From the NCBI RefSeq assembly GCF_018323985.1, contig NZ_AP024590.1, positions 3,224,001 to 3,288,000 of the forward strand: a DNA stretch of 64,000 nucleotides. Direction: 5' to 3'. The translations under genes and the position numbers were made by a program. Position 1 is the stretch's first letter; every line of letters starts with the position of its first letter. Positions 34,038-42,977 of this stretch are shown in pieces. The notes below the pieces were generated by a model, which was not told where the DNA came from, did no database searches, and saw only the letters and a program-made list of their open reading frames with translations. The DNA is from Enterobacter kobei. Its GTDB lineage: Bacteria; Pseudomonadota; Gammaproteobacteria; Enterobacterales; Enterobacteriaceae.

Positions 34038-34182
34038 TTAAAACCATTAGGGGCGGGATCTCCTGCCCTCTCGATTGATACGAAGCACGGACAGACTATA
34101 CGTTGAAGGGTCGTTCCCCCTTCAGCACGAATATTACAGCTTCTTATTAATCTTCGAGGGTAGCGCTGCTACCCTTTTTTTT
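34038..34182 (+). ncRNA. sroC: SroC small RNA region (gltI 3' UTR)
   Basis: The gltI-gltJ gap is 157 bases, long for this operon. It ends in a clear Rho-independent terminator, GGGTAGC and GCTACCC with eight T (34158-34182). In E. coli and Salmonella this place encodes SroC, an RNA of about 150 to 160 bases cut from the gltI mRNA that sponges GcvB. The 5' end given here is approximate. The call rests on position, length and terminator. Confidence 0.72.
34158..34182 (+). terminator. Terminator between gltI and gltJ
   Basis: GGGTAGC (34158-34164) and GCTACCC (34168-34174) with a three-base loop, followed by eight T (34175-34182). It makes the 3' end of SroC, and read-through must supply gltJKL mRNA. 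Confidence 0.9.
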
Positions 34183-34194
34183 CAGAGGTACATT

Positions 34195-34935
34195 ATGTCA
34201 ATAGACTGGAACTGGGGAATTTTCCTGCAACAAGCCCCGTTCGGCAACACCACCTATCTTGGCTGGCTGTGGAGTGGTTTTCAGGTCACGGTCGCGCTGT
34301 CGATCACCGCCTGGATCCTCGCTTTCCTGGTTGGCTCTCTGTTTGGCATTCTCCGAACCGTGCCTAACCGGTTCTTGTCGGGAATTGGCACGCTTTACGT
34401 CGAATTATTCCGTAACGTGCCGTTAATCGTGCAGTTCTTTACCTGGTATCTGGTGGTCCCTGAACTGCTGCCGGAAGATCTCGGCATGTGGTTTAAGTCT
34501 GAACTCGATCCCAACATTCAGTTCTTCCTGTCATCGATGATCTGCCTCGGGCTGTTTACCGCTGCTCGTGTGTGTGAGCAGGTGCGTGCGGCGATTGAGT
34601 CACTGCCGCGTGGCCAGAAAAACGCAGGTCTGGCGATGGGCCTGACGCTGCCGCAAACCTATCGCTATGTGCTGCTGCCGAACGCCTATCGGGTGATCGT
34701 GCCGCCGATGACCTCTGAGATGATGAACCTGGTAAAAAACTCCGCCATCGCCTCGACTATCGGTCTGGTGGACATGGCGGCGCAGGCAGGTAAATTACTG
34801 GATTATTCCGCGCACGCGTGGGAATCCTTTACCGCCATCACCCTCGCCTATGTCCTGATTAATGCCGTGATCATGCTGGTTATGAACCTGGTTGAACGTA
34901 AAGTCCGCCTGCCTGGCAATATGGGAGGCAAATAA
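34195..34935 (+). CDS. gltJ: Glutamate/aspartate ABC permease GltJ
   Basis: The start MSIDWNWGIFLQQAPFG at 34195 has a ribosome-binding site (CAGAGG) and gives 246 residues, the E. coli length. A longer open frame from 34075 would run through the terminator and is rejected. It has about five membrane helices and the amino-acid permease EAA loop (AAIESLPRGQKNAGLAMGLTL). It pairs with GltK, which it overlaps by one base. Confidence 0.96.
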   Translation: MSIDWNWGIFLQQAPFGNTTYLGWLWSGFQVTVALSITAWILAFLVGSLFGILRTVPNRFLSGIGTLYVELFRNVPLIVQFFTWYLVVPELLPEDLGMWFKSELDPNIQFFLSSMICLGLFTAARVCEQVRAAIESLPRGQKNAGLAMGLTLPQTYRYVLLPNAYRVIVPPMTSEMMNLVKNSAIASTIGLVDMAAQAGKLLDYSAHAWESFTAITLAYVLINAVIMLVMNLVERKVRLPGNMGGK

Positions 34936-35609
34936 TGTACGAATTTGACTGGAGTTCAATTATTCCGGCGATGCCCTATCTGCTCGACGGGCTGCTGGTA
35001 ACGCTAAAAATTACCGTCACGGCAGTCATTGTTGGTATCGTCTGGGGCACCATTCTGGCCGTGCTGCGCATGTCGACGTTCAAGCCGCTGGCCTGGTTTG
35101 CCACCGCCTATGTCAACGTGTTCCGCTCCATTCCGCTGGTGATGGTGCTGCTGTGGTTCTACCTGATTGTGCCGGGCCTGTTGCAGGATGTGCTGGGCCT
35201 GTCGCCAAAATCTGACATCCGCCTGATTTCCGCGATGGTTGCGTTCTCCATGTTTGAGGCCGCTTATTATTCGGAAATTATCCGCGCGGGTATTCAGAGT
35301 ATTTCACGCGGACAGTCAAGCGCCGCGCTGGCGCTGGGTATGACCCACTGGCAGTCGATGAAGCTGATTATTCTGCCGCAGGCGTTCCGCGCGATGGTGC
35401 CGCTGTTGTTAACCCAGGGCATCGTGCTGTTCCAGGATACCTCGCTGGTGTATGTGTTAAGTCTCGCGGACTTCTTCCGCACCGCCTCCACCATCGGCGA
35501 GCGCGACGGTACCCAGGTTGAGATGATCCTCTTTGCCGGTTTCGTTTATTTTGTTATCAGTCTCAGTGCTTCACTGTTGGTCAGCTATCTGAAGAAAAGG
35601 ACAGTTTAA
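34935..35609 (+). CDS. gltK: Glutamate/aspartate ABC permease GltK
   Basis: The 224-residue membrane subunit (E. coli 224) has the EAA loop IRAGIQSISRGQSSAALALGMT. It overlaps gltJ and gltL by one base each (TAATG), so the three are coupled. It forms the heterodimeric channel with GltJ. Confidence 0.97.
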   Translation: MYEFDWSSIIPAMPYLLDGLLVTLKITVTAVIVGIVWGTILAVLRMSTFKPLAWFATAYVNVFRSIPLVMVLLWFYLIVPGLLQDVLGLSPKSDIRLISAMVAFSMFEAAYYSEIIRAGIQSISRGQSSAALALGMTHWQSMKLIILPQAFRAMVPLLLTQGIVLFQDTSLVYVLSLADFFRTASTIGERDGTQVEMILFAGFVYFVISLSASLLVSYLKKRTV

Positions 35610-36334
35610 TGATTTCCCTGAAAAACGTTTCAAAATGGTATGGTCACTTTCAGGTGCTGACCGACTGCTCCACCACGGTTAAAAAAGGTGAAGTAGTGGT
35701 AGTGTGCGGCCCGTCCGGCTCCGGAAAGTCGACGCTGATCAAAACCGTGAACGGCCTTGAGCCGGTGCAGAAAGGTGAGATTGTGGTTAACGGAACGACC
35801 GTAACCGACAAGAAAACCAATCTGGCGGCGCTGCGCTCCCATGTCGGCATGGTGTTCCAGCATTTCGAGCTGTTCCCGCACCTGTCGATCATCGAAAACC
35901 TGACGCTGGCGCAGGTCAAAGTGCTCAAGCGCGATAAAGCGGCCGCCCGTGATAAAGCCAGCAAATTGCTGGAGCGTGTTGGCCTGTCGGCACACGCCAC
36001 CAAATTCCCGGCCCAGCTCTCTGGTGGCCAGCAGCAGCGTGTGGCTATTGCGCGCGCGCTCTGTATGGATCCGGTGGCCATGCTGTTTGACGAACCCACC
36101 TCGGCACTGGATCCGGAGATGATCAACGAAGTGCTGGACGTGATGGTCGAGCTGGCGCAGGAAGGCATGACCATGATGGTGGTGACGCACGAAATGGGCT
36201 TTGCGCGGAAAGTTGCCAGCCGCGTGATCTTTATGGATGAAGGGAAAATCGTCGAGGATTCGCCGAAAGAAGAGTTCTTCGCCAACCCGGCATCCGATCG
36301 CGCGAAAGATTTCCTCGCCAAAATCCTGCATTAA
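35609..36334 (+). CDS. gltL: Glutamate/aspartate ABC ATPase GltL
   Basis: The 241-residue ABC ATPase has Walker A GPSGSGKST, signature LSGGQQQR, Walker B VAMLFDEPTSALDPE and switch His in VVTHEMGFA. It powers GltIJK. Last gene of the operon; a perfect ten-pair hairpin (36341-36367) follows. Confidence 0.97.
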   Translation: MISLKNVSKWYGHFQVLTDCSTTVKKGEVVVVCGPSGSGKSTLIKTVNGLEPVQKGEIVVNGTTVTDKKTNLAALRSHVGMVFQHFELFPHLSIIENLTLAQVKVLKRDKAAARDKASKLLERVGLSAHATKFPAQLSGGQQQRVAIARALCMDPVAMLFDEPTSALDPEMINEVLDVMVELAQEGMTMMVVTHEMGFARKVASRVIFMDEGKIVEDSPKEEFFANPASDRAKDFLAKILH

Positions 36335-36340
36335 TCCTTC

Positions 36341-36367
36341 CGGCGCGCAGTGCATATCTGCGCGCCG
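36341..36367 (+). terminator. Hairpin after gltL
   Basis: CGGCGCGCAG (36341-36350) and CTGCGCGCCG (36358-36367) form a perfect ten-pair stem with a seven-base loop, seven bases after the gltL stop. The following CTTCACGTTTTAT is only weakly T-rich, so termination may be partial. Confidence 0.6.
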
Positions 36368-36451
36368 CTTCACGTTTTATATCCCCCTCTGTCGTCTGCC
36401 TTACGGTGTCGCGTTACCCTTGTCACAAAACATCACGGATAAGGAACACCA

Positions 36452-37390
36452 ATGGCACTGCCCATAATAATTGATTGCGATCCGGGTCATGATGACGCCA
36501 TCGCCCTCGTGCTCGCCCTTGCCTCCCCGGAGCTGGACGTGAAAGCCGTCACCTCTTCTGCCGGAAACCAGACGCCGGACAAAACGCTCAATAATGTGCT
36601 GCGTATGCTGACGCTGCTCAAACGCGGCGATATTCCCGTCGCCGGTGGCGCGGTCAAACCGCTGATGCGCGAGCTTATCATCGCCGATAACGTTCACGGC
36701 GAAAGCGGCCTTGATGGCCCGACGTTACCCGCCCCCGGTTTTGCCCCGCAGCCCTGCACCGCCGTTGAGCTAATGGCAAAAACCCTGCGTGAAAGCGAAG
36801 AGCCGGTCACGCTGGTAGCCACCGGGCCGCAAACCAATGTGGCGCTGCTGCTAAACAGCCATCCGGAACTGCATGAAAAAATCGCGCGTATTGTGATCAT
36901 GGGCGGTGCCATGGCACCGGGTAACTGGACGCCTGCCGCCGAATTCAATATTTATGTTGATCCGGAAGCAGCGGAAATCGTTTTTCAGTCCGGCATTCCG
37001 GTGGTGATGGCCGGGCTGGATGTCACCCATAAAGCACAGATCCACGCCGCGGATGTGGCGCGTTTTCGCGCCATTGGTAACCCGGTTGCCGTCATCGTGG
37101 CGGAACTGCTCGACTTCTTTATGGAATACCATAAACAGGAAAAATGGGGCTTTGTCGGCGCGCCGCTGCACGATCCCTGCACCATCGCCTGGCTGCTGAA
37201 ACCGGAAATCTTTACCACGGTGGAGCGCTGGGTCGGCGTGGAAACCCGCGGGCAGTACACCCAGGGCATGACGGTCGTGGATTACTATTTCCTGACCGGC
37301 AATACGCCGAATGCAACGGTGATGATGGATGTCGATCGCGGGGCATTTGTGGATTTACTGGCCGAACGGCTGGCGTTCTACGGGGAATAA
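36452..37390 (+). CDS. rihA: Pyrimidine-specific ribonucleoside hydrolase RihA
   Basis: The 312-residue product (E. coli 311) has the nucleoside hydrolase calcium motif IDCDPGHDDAIAL at the start and VATGPQTNVALLL. A conserved catalytic-region stretch PLHDPCTIAWLL lies near residue 240. It splits cytidine and uridine to base and ribose in the cytosol. It lies between gltL and ybeL, as in E. coli, and converges with ybeL. Confidence 0.96.
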   Translation: MALPIIIDCDPGHDDAIALVLALASPELDVKAVTSSAGNQTPDKTLNNVLRMLTLLKRGDIPVAGGAVKPLMRELIIADNVHGESGLDGPTLPAPGFAPQPCTAVELMAKTLRESEEPVTLVATGPQTNVALLLNSHPELHEKIARIVIMGGAMAPGNWTPAAEFNIYVDPEAAEIVFQSGIPVVMAGLDVTHKAQIHAADVARFRAIGNPVAVIVAELLDFFMEYHKQEKWGFVGAPLHDPCTIAWLLKPEIFTTVERWVGVETRGQYTQGMTVVDYYFLTGNTPNATVMMDVDRGAFVDLLAERLAFYGE

Positions 37391-37398
37391 GGCGTGAT

Positions 37399-37425
37399 GG
37401 CCGGAGACGCCTGCGCGCTCCGGCC
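37399..37425. terminator. Hairpin between convergent rihA and ybeL
   Basis: GGCCGGAG (37399-37406) and CTCCGGCC (37418-37425) pair around an 11-base GC-rich loop, inside the 42-base gap between the two stops. It is REP-like in look and could serve both strands. There is no strong T run on either side. Confidence 0.5.
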
Positions 37426-37432
37426 TGAAATA

Positions 37433-37915
37433 TTACGGTTCGAAGGGACGGCGCTGGAACTGGTCATGACCGCACTTCGGACATAACGGCAGCGCATCCG
37501 GCGTGTACACCGCGAGATGGAAATGGCACTTTTCACAGACTAAGTTACCAAGTCCTACCACTTCCCCGCTGTGATAGACCCCGTGGTGATTGAGATCGGA
37601 AAACACCTCCCGCCATTCCAGCTGCGTTTTGTCGGTAATGTCAGCCAGCTGCTGCCAGACACTCTCTTTAATCACCCGCATAAAGACGCTGTCGGTCAGT
37701 TCGCCCTGGCTTTCCCCATAGCTGCGGGCAAACTCTTCCAGATCGCGGCGAATGGCGCGCAGCAATTCATCAATTTCGGTTCGCGTTAACTCCCCGGTCT
37801 GGGTGGCGCGTAGTCTTGCCTGCTCCACAAGCGCATCAATGTCGCGCTCGCCGTTCTGCAGGCGTTCGGTCAGCGTGCCGACCAGTTCACGGTAGTATTG
37901 AGCAACCTTGTTCAT
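37433..37915 (-). CDS. ybeL: Conserved zinc-ribbon protein YbeL
   Basis: The 160-residue protein (E. coli YbeL 160) has a helical N-terminal two-thirds with many charged residues. A C-terminal zinc ribbon follows, LVCEKCHFHL and PLCPKCGHDQF (two CxxC). Its function is unknown; it belongs to the DUF1451 type. It is divergent from leuS by 224 bases. Confidence 0.93.
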   Translation of the reverse strand: MNKVAQYYRELVGTLTERLQNGERDIDALVEQARLRATQTGELTRTEIDELLRAIRRDLEEFARSYGESQGELTDSVFMRVIKESVWQQLADITDKTQLEWREVFSDLNHHGVYHSGEVVGLGNLVCEKCHFHLAVYTPDALPLCPKCGHDQFQRRPFEP

Positions 37916-38139
37916 CCTTTCGCCTCCGGGCTTAGTAACACCTTCTAATAATAGACGTTATTTGCAGGGTACTTTGCCAGCCGCCGCACAGAGTGTGTAA
38001 ATTCCTGCAAGGATCGACGTCCCTCGTTTTATGCGAAAGGCTGTTTTGAGACGGGCGTTTGGGCTATGCTATGCGGATCTGAGACATCACATCTAATGCT
38101 ACGCTTGTAGCTGTATTGAAAACAGGATCACTGGCTGCC

Positions 38140-40722
38140 ATGCAAGAGCAATACCGCCCGGAAGAGATAGAATCGAAAGTCCAGCAGCACTGGGACGAGA
38201 AGCGCACATTTGAAGTAACCGAAGACGAGAGCAAAGAGAAGTATTACTGCCTGTCGATGCTTCCCTATCCTTCTGGTCGACTACACATGGGCCACGTCCG
38301 TAACTACACCATCGGCGACGTTATTGCCCGTTACCAGCGTATGCTGGGCAAAAACGTCCTGCAGCCGATTGGCTGGGATGCTTTTGGCCTGCCGGCTGAA
38401 GGCGCGGCGGTAAAGAATAAAACCGCACCGGCCCCGTGGACGTACGACAACATCAATTACATGAAAAACCAGCTCAAAATGCTGGGCTTTGGTTACGACT
38501 GGAGCCGCGAGCTGGCGACCTGTACGCCGGAATACTATCGCTGGGAACAGCTGTTCTTCACCGAGCTGTATAAAAAAGGCCTGGTGTACAAGAAAACCTC
38601 CGCGGTGAACTGGTGCCCGAACGACCAGACCGTGCTGGCGAACGAACAGGTTATCGACGGCTGCTGCTGGCGCTGCGATACCAAAGTTGAGCGTAAAGAG
38701 ATCCCGCAGTGGTTCATTAAAATCACCGCCTACGCCGAAGAGCTGTTAAACGATCTGGATACCCTTGATCACTGGCCAGACACCGTTAAAACCATGCAGC
38801 GCAACTGGATTGGTCGTTCCGAAGGCGTGGAAATCACCTTTGACGTGCAGGGCCATGACAGCAAGCTGACGGTTTACACCACCCGTCCGGACACCTTTAT
38901 GGGTGCCACTTATCTGGCGGTGGCTGCCGGTCACCCGCTGGCGCAGGCCGCCGCGGAAAATAATCCGGCGCTGGCAACCTTCATCGATGAATGCCGCAAT
39001 ACCAAAGTGGCGGAAGCCGACATGGCGACGATGGAGAAAAAAGGCGTTGATACCGGCTTCAAAGCAATCCACCCGCTGACCGGCGAAGCCATCCCGGTAT
39101 GGGCCGCAAACTTCGTGCTGATGGAGTACGGTACAGGCGCCGTGATGGCGGTTCCGGGCCACGATCAGCGTGACTATGAGTTTGCCACCAAATACGGCCT
39201 GACCATCAAGCCGGTTATTCTGACCGCAGACGGCGCTGAACCGGATCTGTCCGCACAGGCGCTGACGGAAAAAGGCACCCTGTTTAACTCCGGCGAATTT
39301 AGCGGCCTGAGCTTCGAAGAAGGCTTTAACGCCATTGCCGACAAGCTGGCGGCGCTGGGCGTCGGCGAGCGTAAAGTGAACTACCGTCTGCGCGACTGGG
39401 GCGTTTCCCGTCAGCGTTACTGGGGCGCGCCGATCCCGATGGTAACCCTGGAAGACGGTACCGTGATCCCAACCCCTGCCGATCAGCTGCCGGTGATCCT
39501 GCCGGAAGATGTGGTCATGGACGGCATCACCAGCCCGATCAAAGCCGATCCGGAGTGGGCGAAAACCACCGTCAACGGTCAGCCTGCACTGCGTGAAACC
39601 GATACCTTCGATACCTTTATGGAGTCGTCCTGGTACTATGCGCGTTACACCTGCCCGCAGCACACCGACGGCATGCTGGATCCGAAAGCCGCGAACTACT
39701 GGCTGCCGGTCGACATTTACATTGGTGGTATTGAACACGCCATCATGCACCTGCTCTATTTCCGCTTCTTCCACAAACTGATGCGCGACGCGGGTATGGT
39801 CACCTCCAGTGAACCGGCGAAGCAGCTGCTGTGTCAGGGGATGGTGCTGGCGGATGCCTTCTACTACGTGGGCGCAAACGGCGAGCGTAACTGGGTGTCT
39901 CCGAAAGACGCTATCGTTGAGCGCGACGAGAAAGGCCGCATCGTGAAAGCGAAAGACGCCGACGGCCATGAGCTGGTGTATACCGGCATGAGCAAAATGT
40001 CCAAGTCGAAAAACAATGGTATCGACCCGCAGGAAATGGTTGAACGTTACGGCGCGGACACCGTGCGTCTGTTTATGATGTTCGCCTCTCCGGCAGACAT
40101 GACGCTGGAATGGCAGGAATCCGGTGTGGAAGGTGCGAACCGCTTCCTGAAACGCGTCTGGAAACTGGTGTATGAGCATACCTCGCGGGGCGCCGTTGCC
40201 CCACTGAACGTGGCAAGCCTGAGCGACGAGCAGAAAGCGCTGCGTCGTGATGTACATAAAACCATTGCGAAAGTGACCGACGATATTGGTCGCCGTCAGA
40301 CCTTTAACACCGCGATCGCGGCTATTATGGAACTGATGAACAAGCTGGCGAAAGCGCCGCTGGACGGCGAGCAGGATCGCGCCCTGATGCAGGAAGCGCT
40401 GCTGGCGGTAGTGCGTATGCTCAACCCGTTCACACCGCACGCCTGCTTCACGCTGTGGCAGGAACTGCATGGCGAAGGCGATATCGACAACGCGCCGTGG
40501 CCGCAGGCTGACGAAAACGCGATGGTGGAAGATTCCACCTTAGTGGTTGTGCAGGTGAACGGCAAAGTGCGTGGTAAAATCACCGTACCTGTCGATGCTA
40601 CCGAACAACAGGTTCGCGAACGCGCGGGTCAGGAACATCTGGTCGCGAAATATCTTGAGGGCGTTACCGTGCGTAAAGTGATTTATGTGCCGGGTAAACT
40701 GCTCAATCTGGTCGTTGGCTAA
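38140..40722 (+). CDS. leuS: Leucyl-tRNA synthetase LeuS
   Basis: The start MQEQYRPEEIES at 38140 gives 860 residues, the E. coli length; a TTG 24 bases upstream is rejected. The class I motifs are PYPSGRLHMGHVRNY (HIGH) and SKMSKSKNNG (KMSKS). The editing domain has TTRPDTFMGATYLAVA and GHDQRDYEFA. It charges leucine and edits norvaline or isoleucine. lptE follows after 14 bases, so leuS-lptE-holA-nadD is likely one unit. Confidence 0.98.
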   Translation: MQEQYRPEEIESKVQQHWDEKRTFEVTEDESKEKYYCLSMLPYPSGRLHMGHVRNYTIGDVIARYQRMLGKNVLQPIGWDAFGLPAEGAAVKNKTAPAPWTYDNINYMKNQLKMLGFGYDWSRELATCTPEYYRWEQLFFTELYKKGLVYKKTSAVNWCPNDQTVLANEQVIDGCCWRCDTKVERKEIPQWFIKITAYAEELLNDLDTLDHWPDTVKTMQRNWIGRSEGVEITFDVQGHDSKLTVYTTRPDTFMGATYLAVAAGHPLAQAAAENNPALATFIDECRNTKVAEADMATMEKKGVDTGFKAIHPLTGEAIPVWAANFVLMEYGTGAVMAVPGHDQRDYEFATKYGLTIKPVILTADGAEPDLSAQALTEKGTLFNSGEFSGLSFEEGFNAIADKLAALGVGERKVNYRLRDWGVSRQRYWGAPIPMVTLEDGTVIPTPADQLPVILPEDVVMDGITSPIKADPEWAKTTVNGQPALRETDTFDTFMESSWYYARYTCPQHTDGMLDPKAANYWLPVDIYIGGIEHAIMHLLYFRFFHKLMRDAGMVTSSEPAKQLLCQGMVLADAFYYVGANGERNWVSPKDAIVERDEKGRIVKAKDADGHELVYTGMSKMSKSKNNGIDPQEMVERYGADTVRLFMMFASPADMTLEWQESGVEGANRFLKRVWKLVYEHTSRGAVAPLNVASLSDEQKALRRDVHKTIAKVTDDIGRRQTFNTAIAAIMELMNKLAKAPLDGEQDRALMQEALLAVVRMLNPFTPHACFTLWQELHGEGDIDNAPWPQADENAMVEDSTLVVVQVNGKVRGKITVPVDATEQQVRERAGQEHLVAKYLEGVTVRKVIYVPGKLLNLVVG

Positions 40723-40736
40723 GCGCGGGAGGAAGC

Positions 40737-41303
40737 GTGCGATATCTGGCAACAGTATTACTCTCTCTGGCGGTGCTCGTCACCGCCGGGTGCGGCTGGC
40801 ATTTACGGAATACCACCCAGGTTCCCGCCGAAATGAAAACCATCATTTTCGACTCCGGGGATCCCTATGGTCCGTTAAGCCGTGCGGTACGTACCCAATT
40901 GCGTCTGAGCGGTGTGCAGGTCGCGGATAAAGACACCACGCGTCAGGATATTCCGTCGCTGCGTCTGGGGGCCGCCAGTCTGTCAAAAGATACGGCTTCA
41001 GTTTTCCAAAATGGCAACACTGCGGAATACCAGATGGTGATGAATGTATCGGCAACGGTGATGATCCCGGGTCAGGGTATCTATCCGCTGAACACCAAGG
41101 TTTATCGTTCCTTCTTCGATAACCCGCAAAACGCGCTGGCAAAAGATGCCGAAGAAACGATGATCATCCAGGAAATGTACGAAAAAGCAGCGGAGCAGCT
41201 GATCCGTAAGCTGCCAAGCGTGCATACCGCCAGTAAGGATGCCGATGTACCAGTGACCACACCCGATGTTGTGCCCAGTGCCCCAACATCTTTAGGTAAC
41301 TGA
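40737..41303 (+). CDS. lptE: LPS assembly lipoprotein LptE
   Basis: The 188-residue product starts with GTG after GGGAGGAAGC. Its lipobox is LVTAGCG with acylated Cys19. It plugs the LptD barrel in the outer membrane and helps place LPS. E. coli LptE has 193 residues; the variable C-terminal tail is shorter here. It overlaps holA by one base. Confidence 0.96.
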   Translation: MRYLATVLLSLAVLVTAGCGWHLRNTTQVPAEMKTIIFDSGDPYGPLSRAVRTQLRLSGVQVADKDTTRQDIPSLRLGAASLSKDTASVFQNGNTAEYQMVMNVSATVMIPGQGIYPLNTKVYRSFFDNPQNALAKDAEETMIIQEMYEKAAEQLIRKLPSVHTASKDADVPVTTPDVVPSAPTSLGN

Positions 41304-42334
41304 TGCTGAAGCTGTACCCCGAACAACTCCGCGCGCAGCTCAATGAAGGGCTGCGCGCGGCGTATCTGCTACTTGGTAATGATCCGCTGTTATTGCAGGA
41401 AAGTCAGGATTTGGTGCGCGCTGCGGCGGTCGCACAGGGATTCGACGAGCATCACAGCGTGAACATTGATGCCAGCACCGACTGGTCTACCCTCTTTTCG
41501 CTGTGCCAGGCGATGAGCCTGTTTGCCAGCCGTCAGACGCTGTTAATACAGCTTCCCGACAACGGCCCGAATGCCGCCATCAATGAACAGCTCGCCACGC
41601 TGATCAGTCTGCTGCATGACGATCTGCTGCTGATGGTGCGGGGCAACAAACTGACCAAAGCGCAGGAAAATGCGGCCTGGTTTACCGCGCTGGCGGATCG
41701 CTCAGTGATGGTCACCTGCCAGACGCCGGAACAGGCACAGCTGCCCCGCTGGGTGGCGAACCGCGCAAAACAGAATAACCTTCAGCTTGATGACGCCGCG
41801 AGCCAGCTGCTGTGCTACTGCTATGAAGGCAACCTGCTGGCGCTGGCGCAGGCGCTGGATCGCCTGGCGCTGCTGTGGCCTGATGGTAAGCTAACATTGC
41901 CGCGTGTAGAACAGGCGGTGAATGACGCAGCGCACTTTACGCCGTTTCACTGGGTGGATACGCTACTCGCCGGGAAAAGCAAACGTGCGCTGCATATCCT
42001 GCAACAATTGCGCCTTGAAGGCTGCGAACCGGTGATCCTGCTACGTACCCTGCAACGGGAACTGCTGCTGCTGGTGACGTTAAAGCGTCAGTCAGCCAGC
42101 ACGCCGCTTCGCACGCTGTTTGATAAACATCGCGTCTGGCAGAACCGCCGGGCCGTGACCACCGAGGCGCTGAACCGGCTCAGTGAGGAACAGTTACGCC
42201 ATGCGGTACATTTGCTCTCCCGCACCGAATTAACGGTGAAGCAGGACTACGGGCAATCGGTATGGGCGGAGCTGGAAGGACTTTCTCTGCTACTCTGTCA
42301 TAAAGCACTGGCCGACATTTTTATTGATGGTTGA
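41303..42334 (+). CDS. holA: DNA polymerase III delta subunit HolA
   Basis: The 343-residue product equals E. coli HolA. The N-terminus MLKLYPEQLRAQLNEGLRAAYLLLGNDPLLLQES is typical. The delta subunit opens the sliding clamp within the clamp loader. It is coupled to lptE (one-base overlap) and directly followed by nadD. Confidence 0.97.
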   Translation: MLKLYPEQLRAQLNEGLRAAYLLLGNDPLLLQESQDLVRAAAVAQGFDEHHSVNIDASTDWSTLFSLCQAMSLFASRQTLLIQLPDNGPNAAINEQLATLISLLHDDLLLMVRGNKLTKAQENAAWFTALADRSVMVTCQTPEQAQLPRWVANRAKQNNLQLDDAASQLLCYCYEGNLLALAQALDRLALLWPDGKLTLPRVEQAVNDAAHFTPFHWVDTLLAGKSKRALHILQQLRLEGCEPVILLRTLQRELLLLVTLKRQSASTPLRTLFDKHRVWQNRRAVTTEALNRLSEEQLRHAVHLLSRTELTVKQDYGQSVWAELEGLSLLLCHKALADIFIDG

Positions 42335-42335
42335 G

Positions 42336-42977
42336 ATGAATCAGTTACAGGCATTGTTTGGCGGCACCTTTGATCCGGTTCACTACGGGCATCTTAAACC
42401 CGTGGAAGCGCTGGCAAACCTGATCGGTCTGTCGCGCGTCATTATCATGCCCAATAACGTGCCGCCGCACCGCCCGCAGCCGGAAGCCAGCGCACTGCAA
42501 CGTAAGACGATGATCCAGCGCGCCATAGCCGATAAGCCGCTGTTTACCCTCGACGAGCGGGAACTGCAACGCGATACGCCCTCCTGGTCATCGCAGACCC
42601 TACAGGCGTGGCGGGAAGAGCAAGGTCCGACGCGGCCACTGGCTTTTATTATCGGTCAGGACTCCCTGCTCTCTTTCCCCACCTGGCACCGCTATGAAAC
42701 CATCCTCGATAACTGCCATTTACTGGTCTGTCGTCGGCCTGGCTATCCACAGCAGATGGCAGATGAGGCCCACCAGCAGTGGCTTGAGCAGCATCTGACG
42801 CACCGTATCGACGATCTGCATGCCCTGCCCGCCGGGAAGATTTTCCTTGCGGAAACGCCGTGGCTGAATATCTCTGCCACGCTGATCCGCGAACGGCTGT
42901 CGCACGGCGAAGCCTGCGACGATTTGCTGCCGGAAAGCGTGCTGGATTACATCAAACAGCAGGGCCTGTATCGTTAA
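42336..42977 (+). CDS. nadD: Nicotinate-nucleotide adenylyltransferase NadD
   Basis: The start at 42336 gives 213 residues as in E. coli; in-frame TTG (42324) and ATG (42327) starts inside holA are possible. The motifs are GGTFDPVHYGH (nucleotide-binding T/HxGH) and ISATLIRERL (C-terminal ISxTxxR). It makes deamido-NAD from nicotinate mononucleotide. Its 3' end overlaps the convergent cobD by 26 bases. Confidence 0.96.
   Translation: MNQLQALFGGTFDPVHYGHLKPVEALANLIGLSRVIIMPNNVPPHRPQPEASALQRKTMIQRAIADKPLFTLDERELQRDTPSWSSQTLQAWREEQGPTRPLAFIIGQDSLLSFPTWHRYETILDNCHLLVCRRPGYPQQMADEAHQQWLEQHLTHRIDDLHALPAGKIFLAETPWLNISATLIRERLSHGEACDDLLPESVLDYIKQQGLYR

Noticed and set aside
38746..40470. Long open frame (574 codons) opposite leuS
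   Set aside because: It is a shadow of leuS with no family resemblance.
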